DNA from: Pleodorina starrii | Lineage: Eukaryota; Chlorophyta; Chlorophyceae; Chlamydomonadales; Volvocaceae | Direction of reading: 5' to 3' | NCBI GenBank assembly: GCA_030267565.1 | Contig: BRXU01000034.1 | Coordinates: forward strand, 575,501 to 639,500 | DNA length: 64,000 bases | Shown here: piece after piece, positions 11,060-22,938 of the stretch | Position numbering within the stretch: position 1 is the stretch's first letter | How the letters are laid out: every line of letters begins with the position of its first letter | Made by a program: the position numbers and the translations under genes | The notes under the pieces: model-generated | Seen by the model: the letters and a program-made list of their open reading frames with translations, nothing else | What the model was told of the DNA's origin: nothing | Database searches by the model: none

Positions 11060-13017
11060 TCACGTGGGCACCAGGCGCGAGAGCAGCGTGTAGGTTCCAC
11101 CGGCGACTAGCAGCACGCCGCTGGCGGGCGTCACCCAAGCGGAATACTGCCGCAAGGCGAGAAGCTCCTTCACAGTGCCCTGCAGCGGACGGAGAGAGAT
11201 CGCGGCAGCACCTCCTCTAACGGACAGCTAGGACAGCTGCAGCGCCAGTTTGGGTATGGCTGCAGCCGCCAGGACACCCAGAGCGTGGCAGGGCCCATTG
11301 CCACGGCCCTTCGCTGCCGAAAGGCTCAACTTCCGACTCTTTCCGGGACACCATCTGACGGTCCCGGACCGAAGCACAAAGTCCGCTCATTGATTTTCCA
11401 CTCCGCTCTCGGCAGCCGACCAGATCGAGAGATGGGCACGACGCGGATTAGGGATCGACACACGAACGAACCACGTGCCGCCTTCTTACCGTGAAGGACG
11501 CCGCCAGCAGCAGCGGCGCGACGTAGCCGCAGGTGTAGGCGAAGAGCAGCGCTCCGCCCTCTAGCGGGTCCCGAGTGGACGACACGTAGGCGAGCAGCGT
11601 CGCCAGCACGGGCGTGCTGCGACCAACGGGAAAGACGGAGGCGCCGGGGCCGTAGCAGGGGGGATGTGAGAATGCAACTGCTCCAAGATGCCAATCCCCA
11701 ATTACCCGAAGCCCGTGTTGCTGCACCCACCTTTCTGGGCCATGCCTTGCCCAGACACTTACCACCAAACGCCCAACGGAAGGACACGTGGCGAAGGGTG
11801 CAGCCGCTTACGCAAAAGAGCATCAATCGGTCAATTCACGCAATCACCTGCAGGGCGACGCCGCCAGCGCAAACGTGGCACCGGCCAGGTAGGCTTGCAG
11901 CGCGGGTGGGACTGGCGCCTTGCGCACGTCCACATCCAGGGAGGGCAGCTGCAGCGGCAGCACCTGCGGGGGAGCATTCCAACGCCCATGCCTTTGTTAG
12001 TCCACCTCTACCCGCCTGGGAGTCATCCTCGCAGCCCCTCAGGCCCCACGTGCGCCACCGCCGCATCACCTCCGCCCCGCCCCGCCCCGCACGGCCATTG
12101 GCTCTCTCTCTCTCTCCCTCTGCACTCATGGAGCAGCCATGCATGCTGAACAGGGGATGTGCAGCGCCGCACGCAGGGCTGCAAAGTGCGACCGGATGCT
12201 GCGAACACGGGGCTCCACGCCGTGCCGGGGAGGCCTCATTCACCTCGAGCAGGTTGAGGCCCATCACGACCGCGACCAGTCCCACCGCGATGGGCAGGCC
12301 GTCGCCGATCTGCCCGTATGCGCGGCCCAGGAAGGACGAGACAACCCCCAAAGCTGCGAGAGTGGTCGCTAGCCCGGCAGCAAACGCGAGGGCCTGTAGG
12401 TTGGGAGATTGACAGGAATTGGGAGTGTGTTGGCCGACACGTGGCATGTGACCGATTGCGGACGGTAATGCAACCCGCTTGCGCCACGCTTGCGGGGATG
12501 GAGTGGTTGTCCTTTTCTGTGTGTGAGGTGACCTCAAGCACACGGTGTGAACACACGGGTCGTGCCGGGATGCCTCAGCCCCGCGGCTATCGCTGCGCGT
12601 GCCGCACTTAGTCTAAAGCTGGATGCTAAAGCTAGAGTCAGGTGAAGTTATCAGGGGCCGACCCCCTTACCTGCACCCGGAGTGACGGCTTGTCAGGCCC
12701 GCCGTTGTTCTCGCTGCTATACCCGCCGATATACCCGATAGTAAGGGGCAACACGCTCAGCGTGCAAGGGGATAAGCTGGTTACCAGTCCCGCTCCCAAG
12801 ACGATAAGATACGTCAGAGGGGTGACGCCTGCAGCAGCGATTGGGTCAGTTGCCCGGGTTCATACCACGCACGTCATGCACCACCCAACATACCCGAAAG
12901 CTGTGAAGCGACAAGTGCATCCGCACTTTGACCCGCCGAAAAGAATCCTTGGAGGATTGCATCCGACGCTTCGGCTGTTTGGTACAGGGCCTGCCGAGCC
13001 ATGAGGAGGAGTGTCAT
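11060..13017 (-). CDS. CCDA: CcdA-type thiol/disulfide transporter (probably chloroplast)
   Basis: Six exons join in phase: 13017-12894, 12828-12671, 12393-12244, 11963-11848, 11616-11490 and 11179-11060, giving 264 residues. CcdA moves reducing equivalents across a membrane; in plastids it supports lumenal apocytochrome reduction for haem attachment. The two key motifs are present: [20 protein letters not shown] and [18 protein letters not shown], each with the reactive Cys after Ser-Pro. [32 protein letters not shown] and [12 protein letters not shown] complete the pattern. The exon 12828-12671 contains no in-frame Met, but its sequence is clear. The Met at 13017 is provisional: no convincing transit peptide precedes the mature part, so an upstream targeting exon is probably missing. 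Confidence 0.88.
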
Positions 13018-14271
13018 CGCCCGACGTATGCCTAGATTGCAGGTTAAGTAACAGGCGAAATGGCCAACCTGAGTAACATCAGCTTGTAATTTTACGTGAT
13101 AACGTAGCTGTCGAGTGACACGCCGCGCGACTGCGCTCCTAATTGAGCAAAACTTGGGCGTATGAGTGGACGGTAAGCGCTGTCGTGTGGGTGCGTGCAT
13201 TGTGCGCGTAGCCCGTATACACTTAACAAATAATTGAACCTGTGAGCTAGTAATGGTTGGGTCAGCGACGGTTGGTCCGTTCTCGTACAATGAACCTCCC
13301 CCACACCAAGCCCTAGCACCTATGCATTCGACGCACTACATTCGTCCTGTGGATCACGTCGTGGAACACGAGTTTCCGTGCACTGATCGGTGGGAGCACA
13401 AGCTGTGCCCCGCCCTGCCGATAGCAGGTTGGGCCCTGTTGGGCTGCAGTCCGACGGCCCCTTCACATTCCACTTAGGCCCTAGTCCTGCCCCATGCACT
13501 GCGCAACCCGGCCTGTACCTGCCTGGAAACCTGCGTGCGTGTTGTGCCGGGGCGTGCATTGGATAGCTCCGGCTGCTCCGGTTACTGATCAAGCGCCAGG
13601 CCCCTCATGCATCGTGCCCTCATCCAAACACACGGGCCCGCGCTGACCGCGCCTCAACGTTGGCTGCGCCTGGTCTAAAAATATGTGATGCACGTGCTGC
13701 TCTTGGCTGAAGAAGCGCCCCGTCAACTTCTCTTCCCGTGCATGCTCTTAAGTACACGCTGTGCCGCAGTCCCTGTGCCGCCTAGGCCCCTACATGCCCA
13801 CTTCACCCTTCCCGGGACTTCTCCATAAGACTTTGGCATGTGCTGCGATTCCGCGTTCTGAGTAGGGGTGCACCCAACCAGCCAGCAAGCGAGCGACCCG
13901 GAGAAGCTGCGCGTCGTGGGGTCCCGCAAACCCGCACCACCCCGGATGGCGTGCCGCCATTATTTCTTGCCCAGACGGCTGCTGCTCCTCATTTCGAATC
14001 CGCTAGTGCTGTCTCGCTGAAAAGCTGCACGAGTGTACGCCCAGTGCTTTGCATAACGGACGAGAGCCGAGCGGGACGACATGGACTTTTCTCTCGTTAC
14101 AACCGCTGCACACTACTGCGGACGCCCAGTGGCAAGAGCACCTCTCCAGCAATGCACGACAGGGCAGCGAGCCGCTCTGCGATAGCCAGCCGCCGATGCG
14201 CGCCTCCAATCGCCGCTGCGGCGGCGACAAGGCCGGCCAGAGCTCCACTCCAAGCTTTTGCAGCAAGCCGC
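13018..14271. other. CcdA upstream region and eL22 3' region
   Basis: A transit-peptide exon of the CcdA gene may lie here, but no candidate could be chosen with confidence. The right part should be the 3' UTR of the eL22 gene. ORFs on both strands look like chance ORFs. Confidence 0.4.
14097..14101 (-). terminator. Putative TGTAA poly(A) signal of the eL22 gene
   Basis: TTACA on the plus strand reads TGTAA on the minus strand, about 170 bases after the eL22 stop codon, on the correct strand. Confidence 0.5.
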
Positions 14272-14655
14272 TTACTCGTCCTCCTCAGCCTCGTTGTCCG
14301 CAATGTTGAAGTATCGGAGCTCGTAGACGTTCCTGTCCTTGTTGGAGGCAATAACGCGCAGCCAGTCGCGCACGTTGTGCTTCTTCAGGTACTTCTTCGT
14401 CAGGTACTTGAGGTACCGCTTGCTGAGGTTCGTCTCAGCGGTGACGACCACCTTGGTCTTCTCCTTAGCCACCTTAATGGAGTCGCCCAGCACGCCGGTC
14501 TTGCCGTTCACCTTAATCTTGTCCAGCAGAAACTTCTCAAACGAGGAAATGTCCATAATCTTATCCTCGACCGGCTTGGAGCAGTCGATGGTGAAGACCA
14601 GGGCCTTCTTCTTCGCCGCGCCCTTGGCGGCCGGCTTCTTAACACCAACGGCCAT
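14272..14655 (-). CDS. RPL22: 60S ribosomal protein eL22
   Basis: A single uninterrupted ORF of 127 residues, the normal eL22 length. The product is a structural protein of the large cytosolic ribosomal subunit that binds rRNA. Diagnostic segments are [39 protein letters not shown], then [40 protein letters not shown] and a short acidic C-terminus. The N-terminal Lys/Ala-rich stretch (residues ~6-18) also fits. No intron is needed within the CDS, unlike its neighbours; an intron in the 5' UTR is possible. Confidence 0.97.
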   Translation of the reverse strand: MAVGVKKPAAKGAAKKKALVFTIDCSKPVEDKIMDISSFEKFLLDKIKVNGKTGVLGDSIKVAKEKTKVVVTAETNLSKRYLKYLTKKYLKKHNVRDWLRVIASNKDRNVYELRYFNIADNEAEEDE

Positions 14656-16353
14656 CTTTATCAGCAGCGGCTACACACGTGCACGAAAGAAAGGGATGTG
14701 CTAGGTGCAACTGAGGCTTTTCGCTGTTCCTAAACTGCCGTAAAGCCGGTACGGCGCCTCCAAAACACAAGCTATATGCAGGCTCAACACAGAGTAGCAT
14801 TGAGTAATTTTTGCAATCGTTACCCAAACAATTGCGGCAGTGGAGAGTCGTCTCTGCACGAGGCAGTTTGCCAACCGAGTCCATAATTCTCTGCAGCTAT
14901 GAGCGCATATTCAACCTTCATTGGCACGAGGGCGTAGCTTCTTGATTCGTAGCTTCAATTTGATTATTGAAGAACAGCCTGGTCATGAGTTATTTCGGCG
15001 GACTCCTCGCGCGTCCGCGCGGGGCGTGCCGGACCAGGGCCAGTCTGGAGGGTGCTGAGGCCAGTCGGAGTGTTCGGCCGCAGGGACGCACGGCCCCTCT
15101 CCTGGACAGCTGTGGGCTTTGTTATCCCAATTGTTGGCCTGGTCTCTGGGCTGAAGGCTTCGGTCGCGCGTGTCATGGCAGGAGCGCCAGCCTCGCAAGG
15201 GGAATGGATTGCCCGGGGAGCACTTCGCCGTTCCAGGTGCGCCCCGGGTGGCCGCCCCTGACAGGGCGCCCCAGATTACCGCCCTTGGAGAAACGTCTGA
15301 GTTAGCGCAGAAGTGGACCTGATTTGGCAGCGGGGGACAGAGGCTTTGGAGGTCGCTTGGACGGCGTCATGAGGGTTCGATAACGGCAGCGGCGGGAGAA
15401 GCTTTCACTGGTAGTCGCGGATCATCAATGAACCATTGAGGGGGCAGCGAGAGATTCAAGAAACAAAGCCTTGCTTAGCCCTATCACGGTCATTGTGGCG
15501 GGCCTGGCGCTGTTCGAGCCTGGGCATCTTGGCGACCCTGTCGGTGATGGCGGCAGCGGCCGGCCAAGCTACAAGCCGCGGCATGCTATGTCCGGCTGCG
15601 GAGGGCGTCGGACGCACAGGCGCCAGGGAAGCAGACGGCGAACCCATGCAGTCCAGCGTCCTCCCAGGCTGCGGTTCTGCGCAGATGGCTCACGGAGTTT
15701 GACGCAGGCACAGAGGATAGCGCATTTACAAGGCTTTTATGGCCAAGATAGCGTCTCTGCGCAGCGCGCTGGAGCAGTGCGGCTTGTATCGGCGGCACTG
15801 CGGGCCGGGGCCCTGGGGTATACGGCTCGGTGTGGCGTGGGTCAGTGTGGGTCTGCTCTGGCCGGCCATGATGATGCTGGGACCTGCTGCTCCGTGTCGT
15901 GGCTGTGCAAGATAGCGCTCTGCGGCGGAAAGAACCATGGGCATGACGGGAAAAGTTGACGGACCACATCGATAGCTTCCGTCAAGCGCTGCAAGAGGCC
16001 AACGGGGTGCGGCTTGGGCGGGCCGAATGGGCGTCTGCTCCAACAGTTTCCATGGGCCGATTTTTACACGGTGTTTGTTTAACACCATTATATATTGGGC
16101 TCGACTTGGACTCTTGGTTTGGGCCCCGCCGGGCCCAAGTCGTACTCCGACGTACACAGAAGATTCTGGGCGCGAATTACGCGAATTGAAGTCTTAGCTA
16201 TTACCTATTACGAAACCGCAAATGTGCGATGTGCAATGATGTTTCAGTAGTTCGGACACAAAAACTTGACCAAAACGCCTGGCGAATTGGCGTAACAAGC
16301 CTTTAGGCGCGGCGACGAACTCACCGCTACGTTCCGGTCACAGATCTGTCACA
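14656..16353. other. Unresolved region; possible small membrane-protein exons on the plus strand
   Basis: This lies between the eL22 start (minus) and the calnexin start (plus), so it holds both promoters. Three plus-strand pieces have some coding character. Around 15083-15232 there is a hydrophobic segment (WTAVGFVIPIVGLVSGLKAS) after a plausible CAG acceptor. Around 15453-15480 is a short exon-like tail ending in KKQSLA. An ORF of 58 codons at 15739-15915 contains WGIRLGVAWVSVGLLWPAMM. I could not join them into one phase-consistent gene and recognise no family. They may be one or two small membrane proteins, or chance. Confidence 0.3.
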
Positions 16354-19300
16354 ATGACCGTTTGGAAATTTCCCGCATTATTAGGCCTGATCCTTGTCAG
16401 TGAGTGGGCGAGCCGTGGTGCGTCGGCGCAGCCTCCTGATGAAGATGTGGTCGATACGATACGGGCACAGGCGCTGTTTTTCGAGACCTTTGACAGCGAT
16501 GAGTGGCAATCCCGTTGGCGACATTCTAGCGATGCCAAGTACAACGGCAGGTTTACGACGGGTGCTGCGAAAGGCTGGACGAACAACGGCCTGAAGGTAG
16601 TGACTCACAGTTGGGCTCACATTGGGGCTCACGGAAATCAAGGTTTAAATCATGGTTAAACAAATAAGGCTTACCTATCTGGGCACGCCCTCGGGGCCAG
16701 GAAGACAGCAGTTGCAAGGTTCCCGGGGCCGGGGAAGCTGGAAGGGCGGGAGGCGCGCACGTTGCGGCAGCCGTCACAGGCAGTTCGGCTGCCCTTCGAA
16801 TTTTCACATGCTGATCTCGACAGTCGTTTTTGCATTGGACAAAAGCTCACCAGGCCGATAGTTATGGCTTTTGCTCGGGCCAGCGATCTCCATAGTAGTA
16901 ACACTGACAGACCCGCTATGAAGCTGAGAGACGCTTCATACGCTGTCTATGTCTGCCCGCGCGATGGCACCACACCTGTTGAGGGTGCCCCTTTCCCGCC
17001 CTTTTCAACTCATGGAATTTAACGGTGCAATCTTGCAACAAATTCGAACCTGCCACGTAGATCCCCGAGCAGAACAAGTACTACGGACTGGCAGCGCTGC
17101 TGGATTCCCCCGTGGACCCCGTGGTGGCGGCCAGCCCGGCGTCGCTGCCCCTTGTCGTACAGTACGAAGTAAAGTACGATGCCGGAGTCACATGCGGCGG
17201 ATCGTACATCAAGCTCCTCACGGCGGACCCCGCGCTCACCCCGGAGAGTCTGGTGGACAGCACGCCGTACTCCATCATGTTCGGACCGGATCGCTGCGGC
17301 GGCACCAGCAAGGTACGGCGTGTACGGCAGCGGCGGTTGGGGTACTGGAAACCCGGACGGACTGGCGCGGCGCCGCTGTGCTTTCCATCGAGCGACGCGT
17401 GTTCGTAATGGCAAGGACTTCTATGTCTAGCGTTTGGCATGCTTAAAGCCGTGCAGTTAGCACTCGTGATGGTCATTTTCTGGAGGTTTCGGACTGGACG
17501 GCGCTTCTCCCTCGGGACGGGAAGGTGCTGCCCGCTTGCGTCTCTCTCTGTCTCTCGGCGGCCCTCACACGTGCGGGTGCTTCGTGCCTGCCTGCCTGCA
17601 TCCTGTGCTGTGTGCCGGCCTTGCCGTTACCCGGGGCTGCTGCTGCTGCGGCTGCTTGGTCGCAGGTGCACTTCATCCTTCGCCACCGCAACCCGCTCAA
17701 CGGCACCATCACGGAGAAGCACCTGGCCTCCCCGCCGGCAGCCGAGTCCAACGACCACACCCACATCTACACACTGCTCCTCTTGTAAGGCCACTCCCTC
17801 TCCCTACCCCTGCCGCACCGGCTGCTGCTGTTGCTGCTGCTGGGGCTTGCCGATGCACTGTCGATGAACTGACGATGCAGATCTACACGTCTCTGAACGT
17901 GGCGGGAGCTGCTGCTGTTGGGTTGATGACTGGGAGAGGATTTGGGAGGATTGGGGGCAGAGGGTTCCCCAATCGGGCCTCTGCCTCCCAGGAGGATGAG
18001 GCTCATGAGCGCCCGCGCCGCGTCCCACGAGTCGTGTCCGTGTCCGCCCGCCACGTTCCCTAACGACGACCCGCCCGGCGTTCTCCCTCCCCTGCCCCTG
18101 CACCCTCATCTGGACCTGGACCTCTGCGCCTCTGGACCTCTGGACCTCCTCAGTCCCGACCACGAGTTCGAGGTGCTCGTTGACGGAGTGATCAGGTCAT
18201 CGGGCAACCTGCTGGACGGAGCTATGGTGCAGCCGCCGCTGCTGCCGCCGAGGGAGGTGCCCGACCCCACCGACACCAAGCCGGCGGACTGGGTGGATGC
18301 CAGCGAGTGAGTGCCGGGCTGGGAGTGGATGGGATAGGATGGGATGGGATAGGATGGGTTTGGGGATGGGGATGGAGTTGGGCTTTGCGGGGGAGGAGAG
18401 GGAAGAGGAGGAGAGGCGCGAGGAGGGAGGCCGGCGGGATGAGGGGTGGCCATGTCGTGGGGGCCGGGGTACCGGGCTGGGACATACGGAAAACGTTTCG
18501 CTGCATGGGGGTCATCAGCCTCACCGTCAGCCAGCTGCCGTACCACGACACACGCAAGATGCAACCCCCACCCCGACCGCGTCCGCGTCCGCATCCTCGG
18601 CCACACAGGATCCCCGACCCGGACGCCGTGAAGCCCGACGACTGGGACGAGCGGGAGATGATTGAGGATGAGAAGGCCGTCAAACCGAGAGGTGCGTTGG
18701 CGCGGGTTCTGAGGTGGGTGAACACTGCAACTCTCCCAATTGGTCACTTCTCTATCGGTTCTCTGTGTGTTGTTCAGCTCCCTCGCCATACCTCATATCT
18801 CGAAATCAGGAGGGAGCAGGTGGTATTATCAGGTGGTGGTGGTGCCCTACCAGGTGCTTCATGAGTCCCTGCCGCCTCTCGCTTGCCCTCCCGTCTGCTG
18901 GCATCGCAGGCTGGCTGGAGGACGAGCCCGCACTCATCAACGATCCCGGTGAGCGGGCGGGAGGGGGCCCCCGCTGGCGTTCCCGGGTCATCAGGGCATC
19001 CGGCCATCCCCGCCCCGGTGACCACCTCCACAGCCGCGAGGGCAGCGGGGGCCGCCCTTGCGGCGGTGGTGGTACCTAGGTGGCTGCTGGCTCAGCTGCG
19101 AGCTGCCGTCGGGCCTGCAAAGTTCATCAGCGATTTAGTCCGCCGCCGCAAAGTCCTCTCAAAACAAAAACCATTGTGCCATTCCTGTGCCTCCCCCCAT
19201 CTGGTTGCCCCTCCTCCTGGCCCCTTCTTGCGCTCTCCTGGTGCGCCCTCCCGGTGTGTGCCCGCGCAGCCGCCAAGCGGCCCGAGGACTGGGATGACGA

Positions 19301-21768
19301 GGAGGACGGCGAGTGGGAGCCCAACCAGATCCCCAACCCCCGCTGCAAGGTGGGCTGCGGCCCCTGGAACCGCCCGCTGAAGCGCAACCCCGCCTGGAAG
19401 GGAGCCTGGAAGCCGCCCCTCATCAACAACCCGGACTACAAGGTGCGACCCAGGGGGGTGGGGGCTGCCCATCCCTGAGCTTAGGGTACGCTGCACCGCC
19501 TCTCCCGCGATGCTGCTGCATTGCCTGCAACACGTCGCACCCCACCCCACCCCACCGCAAGCCCACGCCTCACGCCACTCCGTCGCAAGGCGCAAGCTGC
19601 AATCCTCCCCCGGGTGTCTCCCGCCCGCCCGCCGGTGTGTTGCGCAGGGCCCGTGGGTCCAGAAGCGCATCCCCAACCCGGACTTCTTCGAGGAGGCGGA
19701 GCCGATCCGCACCGGCGTGGCGCCCATCGGCGGTGTAGCTCTGGAGCTGTGGACTATCGACTCGGGCTACCTGTTCGACAACATCCTCATCACGCGGGAC
19801 CGGGACGTGGCGCGGCGCGCGTTGCAGGAGCTTTGGAAGCCGCGCTATGACGCGGAGGTGGGTGACTGGGTGGGTGAGTGGGAGCGGTGGGTCTGGCCGT
19901 CGGTGCACGGTCCAAGGGCGGGAGGAGGGAGTGGTGGTTTGGAAGGGGGTGAGTGGGCGTTGGGTGCGGTCTGTGGGGAACGGCGAGATGCAGGGACGCG
20001 GGGGTTGGTGCGGGGGGTTCGGTGCGGGGTTTGGTGCAGGGAGGCGGGGTGGGAGGACGCGTCGCTGTGTGCGGAAGCTTACCGGGGCTGGCATGTGGCT
20101 GGACCTGGCATGCGGGGTTAAGGCCTTGCTGCTGCGCCAGGCTCCGTTGCCAAGAGGCCCGCGGGGCGGCGCCTTCTTGGGGGTGGGTGGGTGGGTAACA
20201 TTGACGCTGTTCTCCTGCCTGTTCTTCGAGAAGCGCGAGCGTCTGCCCACCCCCCCGCGCGCCTCTCGCCGCCTCTCGCTTTGCGCGCAGGTCAAGGAGA
20301 AGGAGGCGCAACTCAAAGAGAAGGAGGCCAAGGACAAGGAGCGGGAGAAGGAGGAGGCGAGGAAGGCCAAGGCCGCCAGGAAGGCGGCCCGGAAGGCCAA
20401 GGGTTCGCGCTTCAGCAACGATCAGCTGGAGCAGCTGACGGAGGGCGTGTTGGAGCTGTTCGAGGTGGGGACGCGGGTGGCTGGGCTGGGGGGACACACC
20501 GCGGCGGAAGCGACGTTGGCGAACGGGCCTGTGGGTGGCTGGTGGATGCGTGAATCAGCGGCTTGTGAGGAAGCAGCGCGCGAAACGGTCTTATATCCGT
20601 CGAGGAAAGCTCTCGCGACGTGCTGGTTGAGGTTGCGGTTCGTTGGCAGTTTGTCAGCTTCTGGCCGGCTGGCGGCGTGGCGTGTCATTTCCGGGCTCCG
20701 CCAGGCAGCACCAAAGCGTGGAAGGGCAGCTCTTTCGTCGATCTTCCCGCCCATAAAACCAATCGAACAACGGTATCTTAACCGTAACCGTAACCGTTCG
20801 CCGCACGTGCAGGACGGTGCTCCGCTGGCGCCGCTGGCGCCGTTCCTGGCGCCCCTGTTGACCTACCTTCGCGGGAACCCTCAGGGCATCGTGTTGTTGC
20901 TGGGCCTGGCGCCGCTGCTGCTGCTCACCACCATCATGCTGCTCCGCAGCAGTGCAGGCGGGCACAAGGTGGGTGAGCTGACCCTCGCGAAGCTGCGGAT
21001 GGCGGCGGCGGGAGGGCGCAAGCGGCGGCAACAACCGCACAGCCCAACTGGGTGTAGCGCTGGGGGCTGCTGTTGTCATGGTGGGCTTCGGACCCTCCAA
21101 AGGGCACAGCCAGCGGGCCTCCTGGGCCGTGTCTGATTGGTGTCTCAGCGTTGAACACTTGCGAAAGTTGCGATGCATACCGGTATGAGAAGGGGTAGGA
21201 GCAGGGACAGGGGCAGCGCCGGGTGGTCGCTCCGCGTTATGCGGCACAGCTGCACGCTGCAAGCGGGGGCGACGGAAGCGTGCATGTGATTCCCTTTGCC
21301 CTTTTGCGGCGCTGTGTTGGGCCCCCAGAAGAGGCCGGCGGCGGCGGCCGCTACGGAGGAAGGCGAGGCGGTTGGCGCGGAGGAGGACCAGCCGGCGGCG
21401 GTGGAGGAGGAGCCGGCAGAGGGCAAGGCGAGCGGGAACGCGAAGACGCCCGCTGCGGAGGCGGCTCCGGGGGCAAAGCACAGCGAGGTAAGGCCCCCTC
21501 CCCTCGGTTAGGAGCCCTCCTGCGGAACATATCCTCCAGGGGGGGAGGTCATGCTCATGCTGTGTTTCGCGCGGATGGGTCAGCACCTCGCCAGTTGGCG
21601 GGAACCGCCCTCCTGCGGCACACAGGGAAATCGCGCTAATGCCCTAAAACCCTGTTTTGCACGCTTTGTGAGTTGTGATTGTTGTGCGCTCGGCGCGCGC
21701 TCACGTCCTGTGCGCAGGAGGCGGCGGCCGCTGGGGAAATCGAGGAGGAGGACGAGGACGACGCATGA
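16354..21768 (+). CDS. CNX: Calnexin, ER lectin chaperone
   Basis: Twelve exons join in phase: 16354-16596, 17061-17312, 17666-17784, 18154-18306, 18609-18691, 18910-18948, 19270-19442, 19648-19857, 20291-20464, 20813-20968, 21329-21487 and 21718-21768, giving 603 residues. Calnexin binds monoglucosylated N-glycoproteins in the ER and retains them for folding. A hydrophobic signal peptide (~residues 1-25) precedes the lectin domain ([45 protein letters not shown]). The P-domain repeats are clear: [31 protein letters not shown] and [20 protein letters not shown]. The lectin C-terminal part has [17 protein letters not shown] charged coiled coil follows, then one membrane span ([20 protein letters not shown]) and an acidic cytosolic tail. 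The membrane span separates it from calreticulin. Confidence 0.96.
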
Positions 21769-22736
21769 CGCTGAGACGGCCGGCTTGGCACCGAATGGGA
21801 CGCGTGCGTGTGCTGCGATTGTGGATGCGTGTGCTGCGATTGTACCGGCGCGCGCTTTCTGTGCCGTCCGGTCGAAGTCCTTCGAAAGGGGTTCGTGAAG
21901 TCCCGGAGACTAGCCGCAGGTCTGGCCTGAGCTGTTTGGCCAAGGCTGGGCTAGCAGGAATAAAAATGACAAGAAAACTGTGGCTAAGGATTGCAGGCTG
22001 TGACGTGCCCGGACGTGGAGGTTGGTAGCCGTAAGGAGGTGGGCAGGACGGACGCGACTTCGCGGCTGTGCAGCACCGCTGCAGCTCGAGGCGGATGCCG
22101 GTGTGGGGAGCTGCGGCTGCGGCGGGAGGGGGGTAATTAAAACGGCCCGGGACGAGGGAACGCGGAGGGGGGGCGACGGTGATGCTCTTTCGGCTGTTAA
22201 GTACATACGGAAAAGCGCAGGTGACAGAAGGCCGGTGTAGCTTACATCAGCCACGCCAAGGCTCGGCTTACACGTCACAAGTCCCATGGGGGTATCCTTC
22301 CGGTTCTTCCAACACCACCAGCCAGGGTGGTAGCCCTTTCCCGCCATCCCAAACGGCGCACCGAGTGCCCCGGGGCCGCCGTTTCTGGGGTCGTTGCCAG
22401 TGCCTTCTTGAGGAAACCAGCGCAACACCACCACCAATTAAGGTCCTCAGCCTTGCACAGGCCCGCACAACAGTGTCGCACCTCAACGCAAAAAGACGAG
22501 ACATGCTTACCATGCGCTTTGTCGAGCAGCATGCGGTCTCGAGGTTTGGGGAACATCCCGCGTCTGGAATGGAGTTAATAGTACAGTGCACACCCACAAC
22601 ACAGGCATCGAGCTGCCCTAGGCCCCTCCAGGAGAGACCTCTAAGTCTCTCCAACAAGCGAACATGAGGCAACAGCGCACCCCAGCCTCACATTCGCCGC
22701 CTCACATTCGCCACGTCCATGGCAAAAGGGGATACA

Positions 22737-22741
22737 TGTAA
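22737..22741 (+). terminator. Possible TGTAA poly(A) signal of calnexin
   Basis: This is the only plus-strand TGTAA I found between the calnexin stop and the facing gene. It implies a 3' UTR of nearly 1 kb, which is long but not unusual for these algae. Confidence 0.3.
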
Positions 22742-22797
22742 AAAAAAGTTGTGCGCTTCTCTCAAAAGACGAGTAACACGCCGGTGGAAGTAATGAA

Positions 22798-22802
22798 TTA
22801 CA
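22798..22802 (-). terminator. Putative TGTAA poly(A) signal of the F-box/ankyrin gene
   Basis: TTACA on the plus strand reads TGTAA on the minus strand, about 140 bases after the stop codon of the F-box/ankyrin gene. Confidence 0.45.
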
Positions 22803-22938
22803 GAAAAGGCCCGACCCACGCTGATCACGCCTGCCACTCTCCGCCTCTGTCAACCCCGTGTCAACCTCGTGCATTCGAGCAGCACCCGAAAGCTGACCGC
22901 TACGCTCGCAAGACGGTCCCAGCACATGCAATCACGCG

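Larger units (their letters stand above)
21769..22938. other. Convergent 3' regions of calnexin and the F-box/ankyrin gene
   Basis: No exon can be supported. The region should carry the 3' UTRs of the two facing genes. TGTAA occurs on the plus strand at 22737-22741 (~970 bases after the calnexin stop) and on the minus strand at 22798-22802. Confidence 0.5.
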
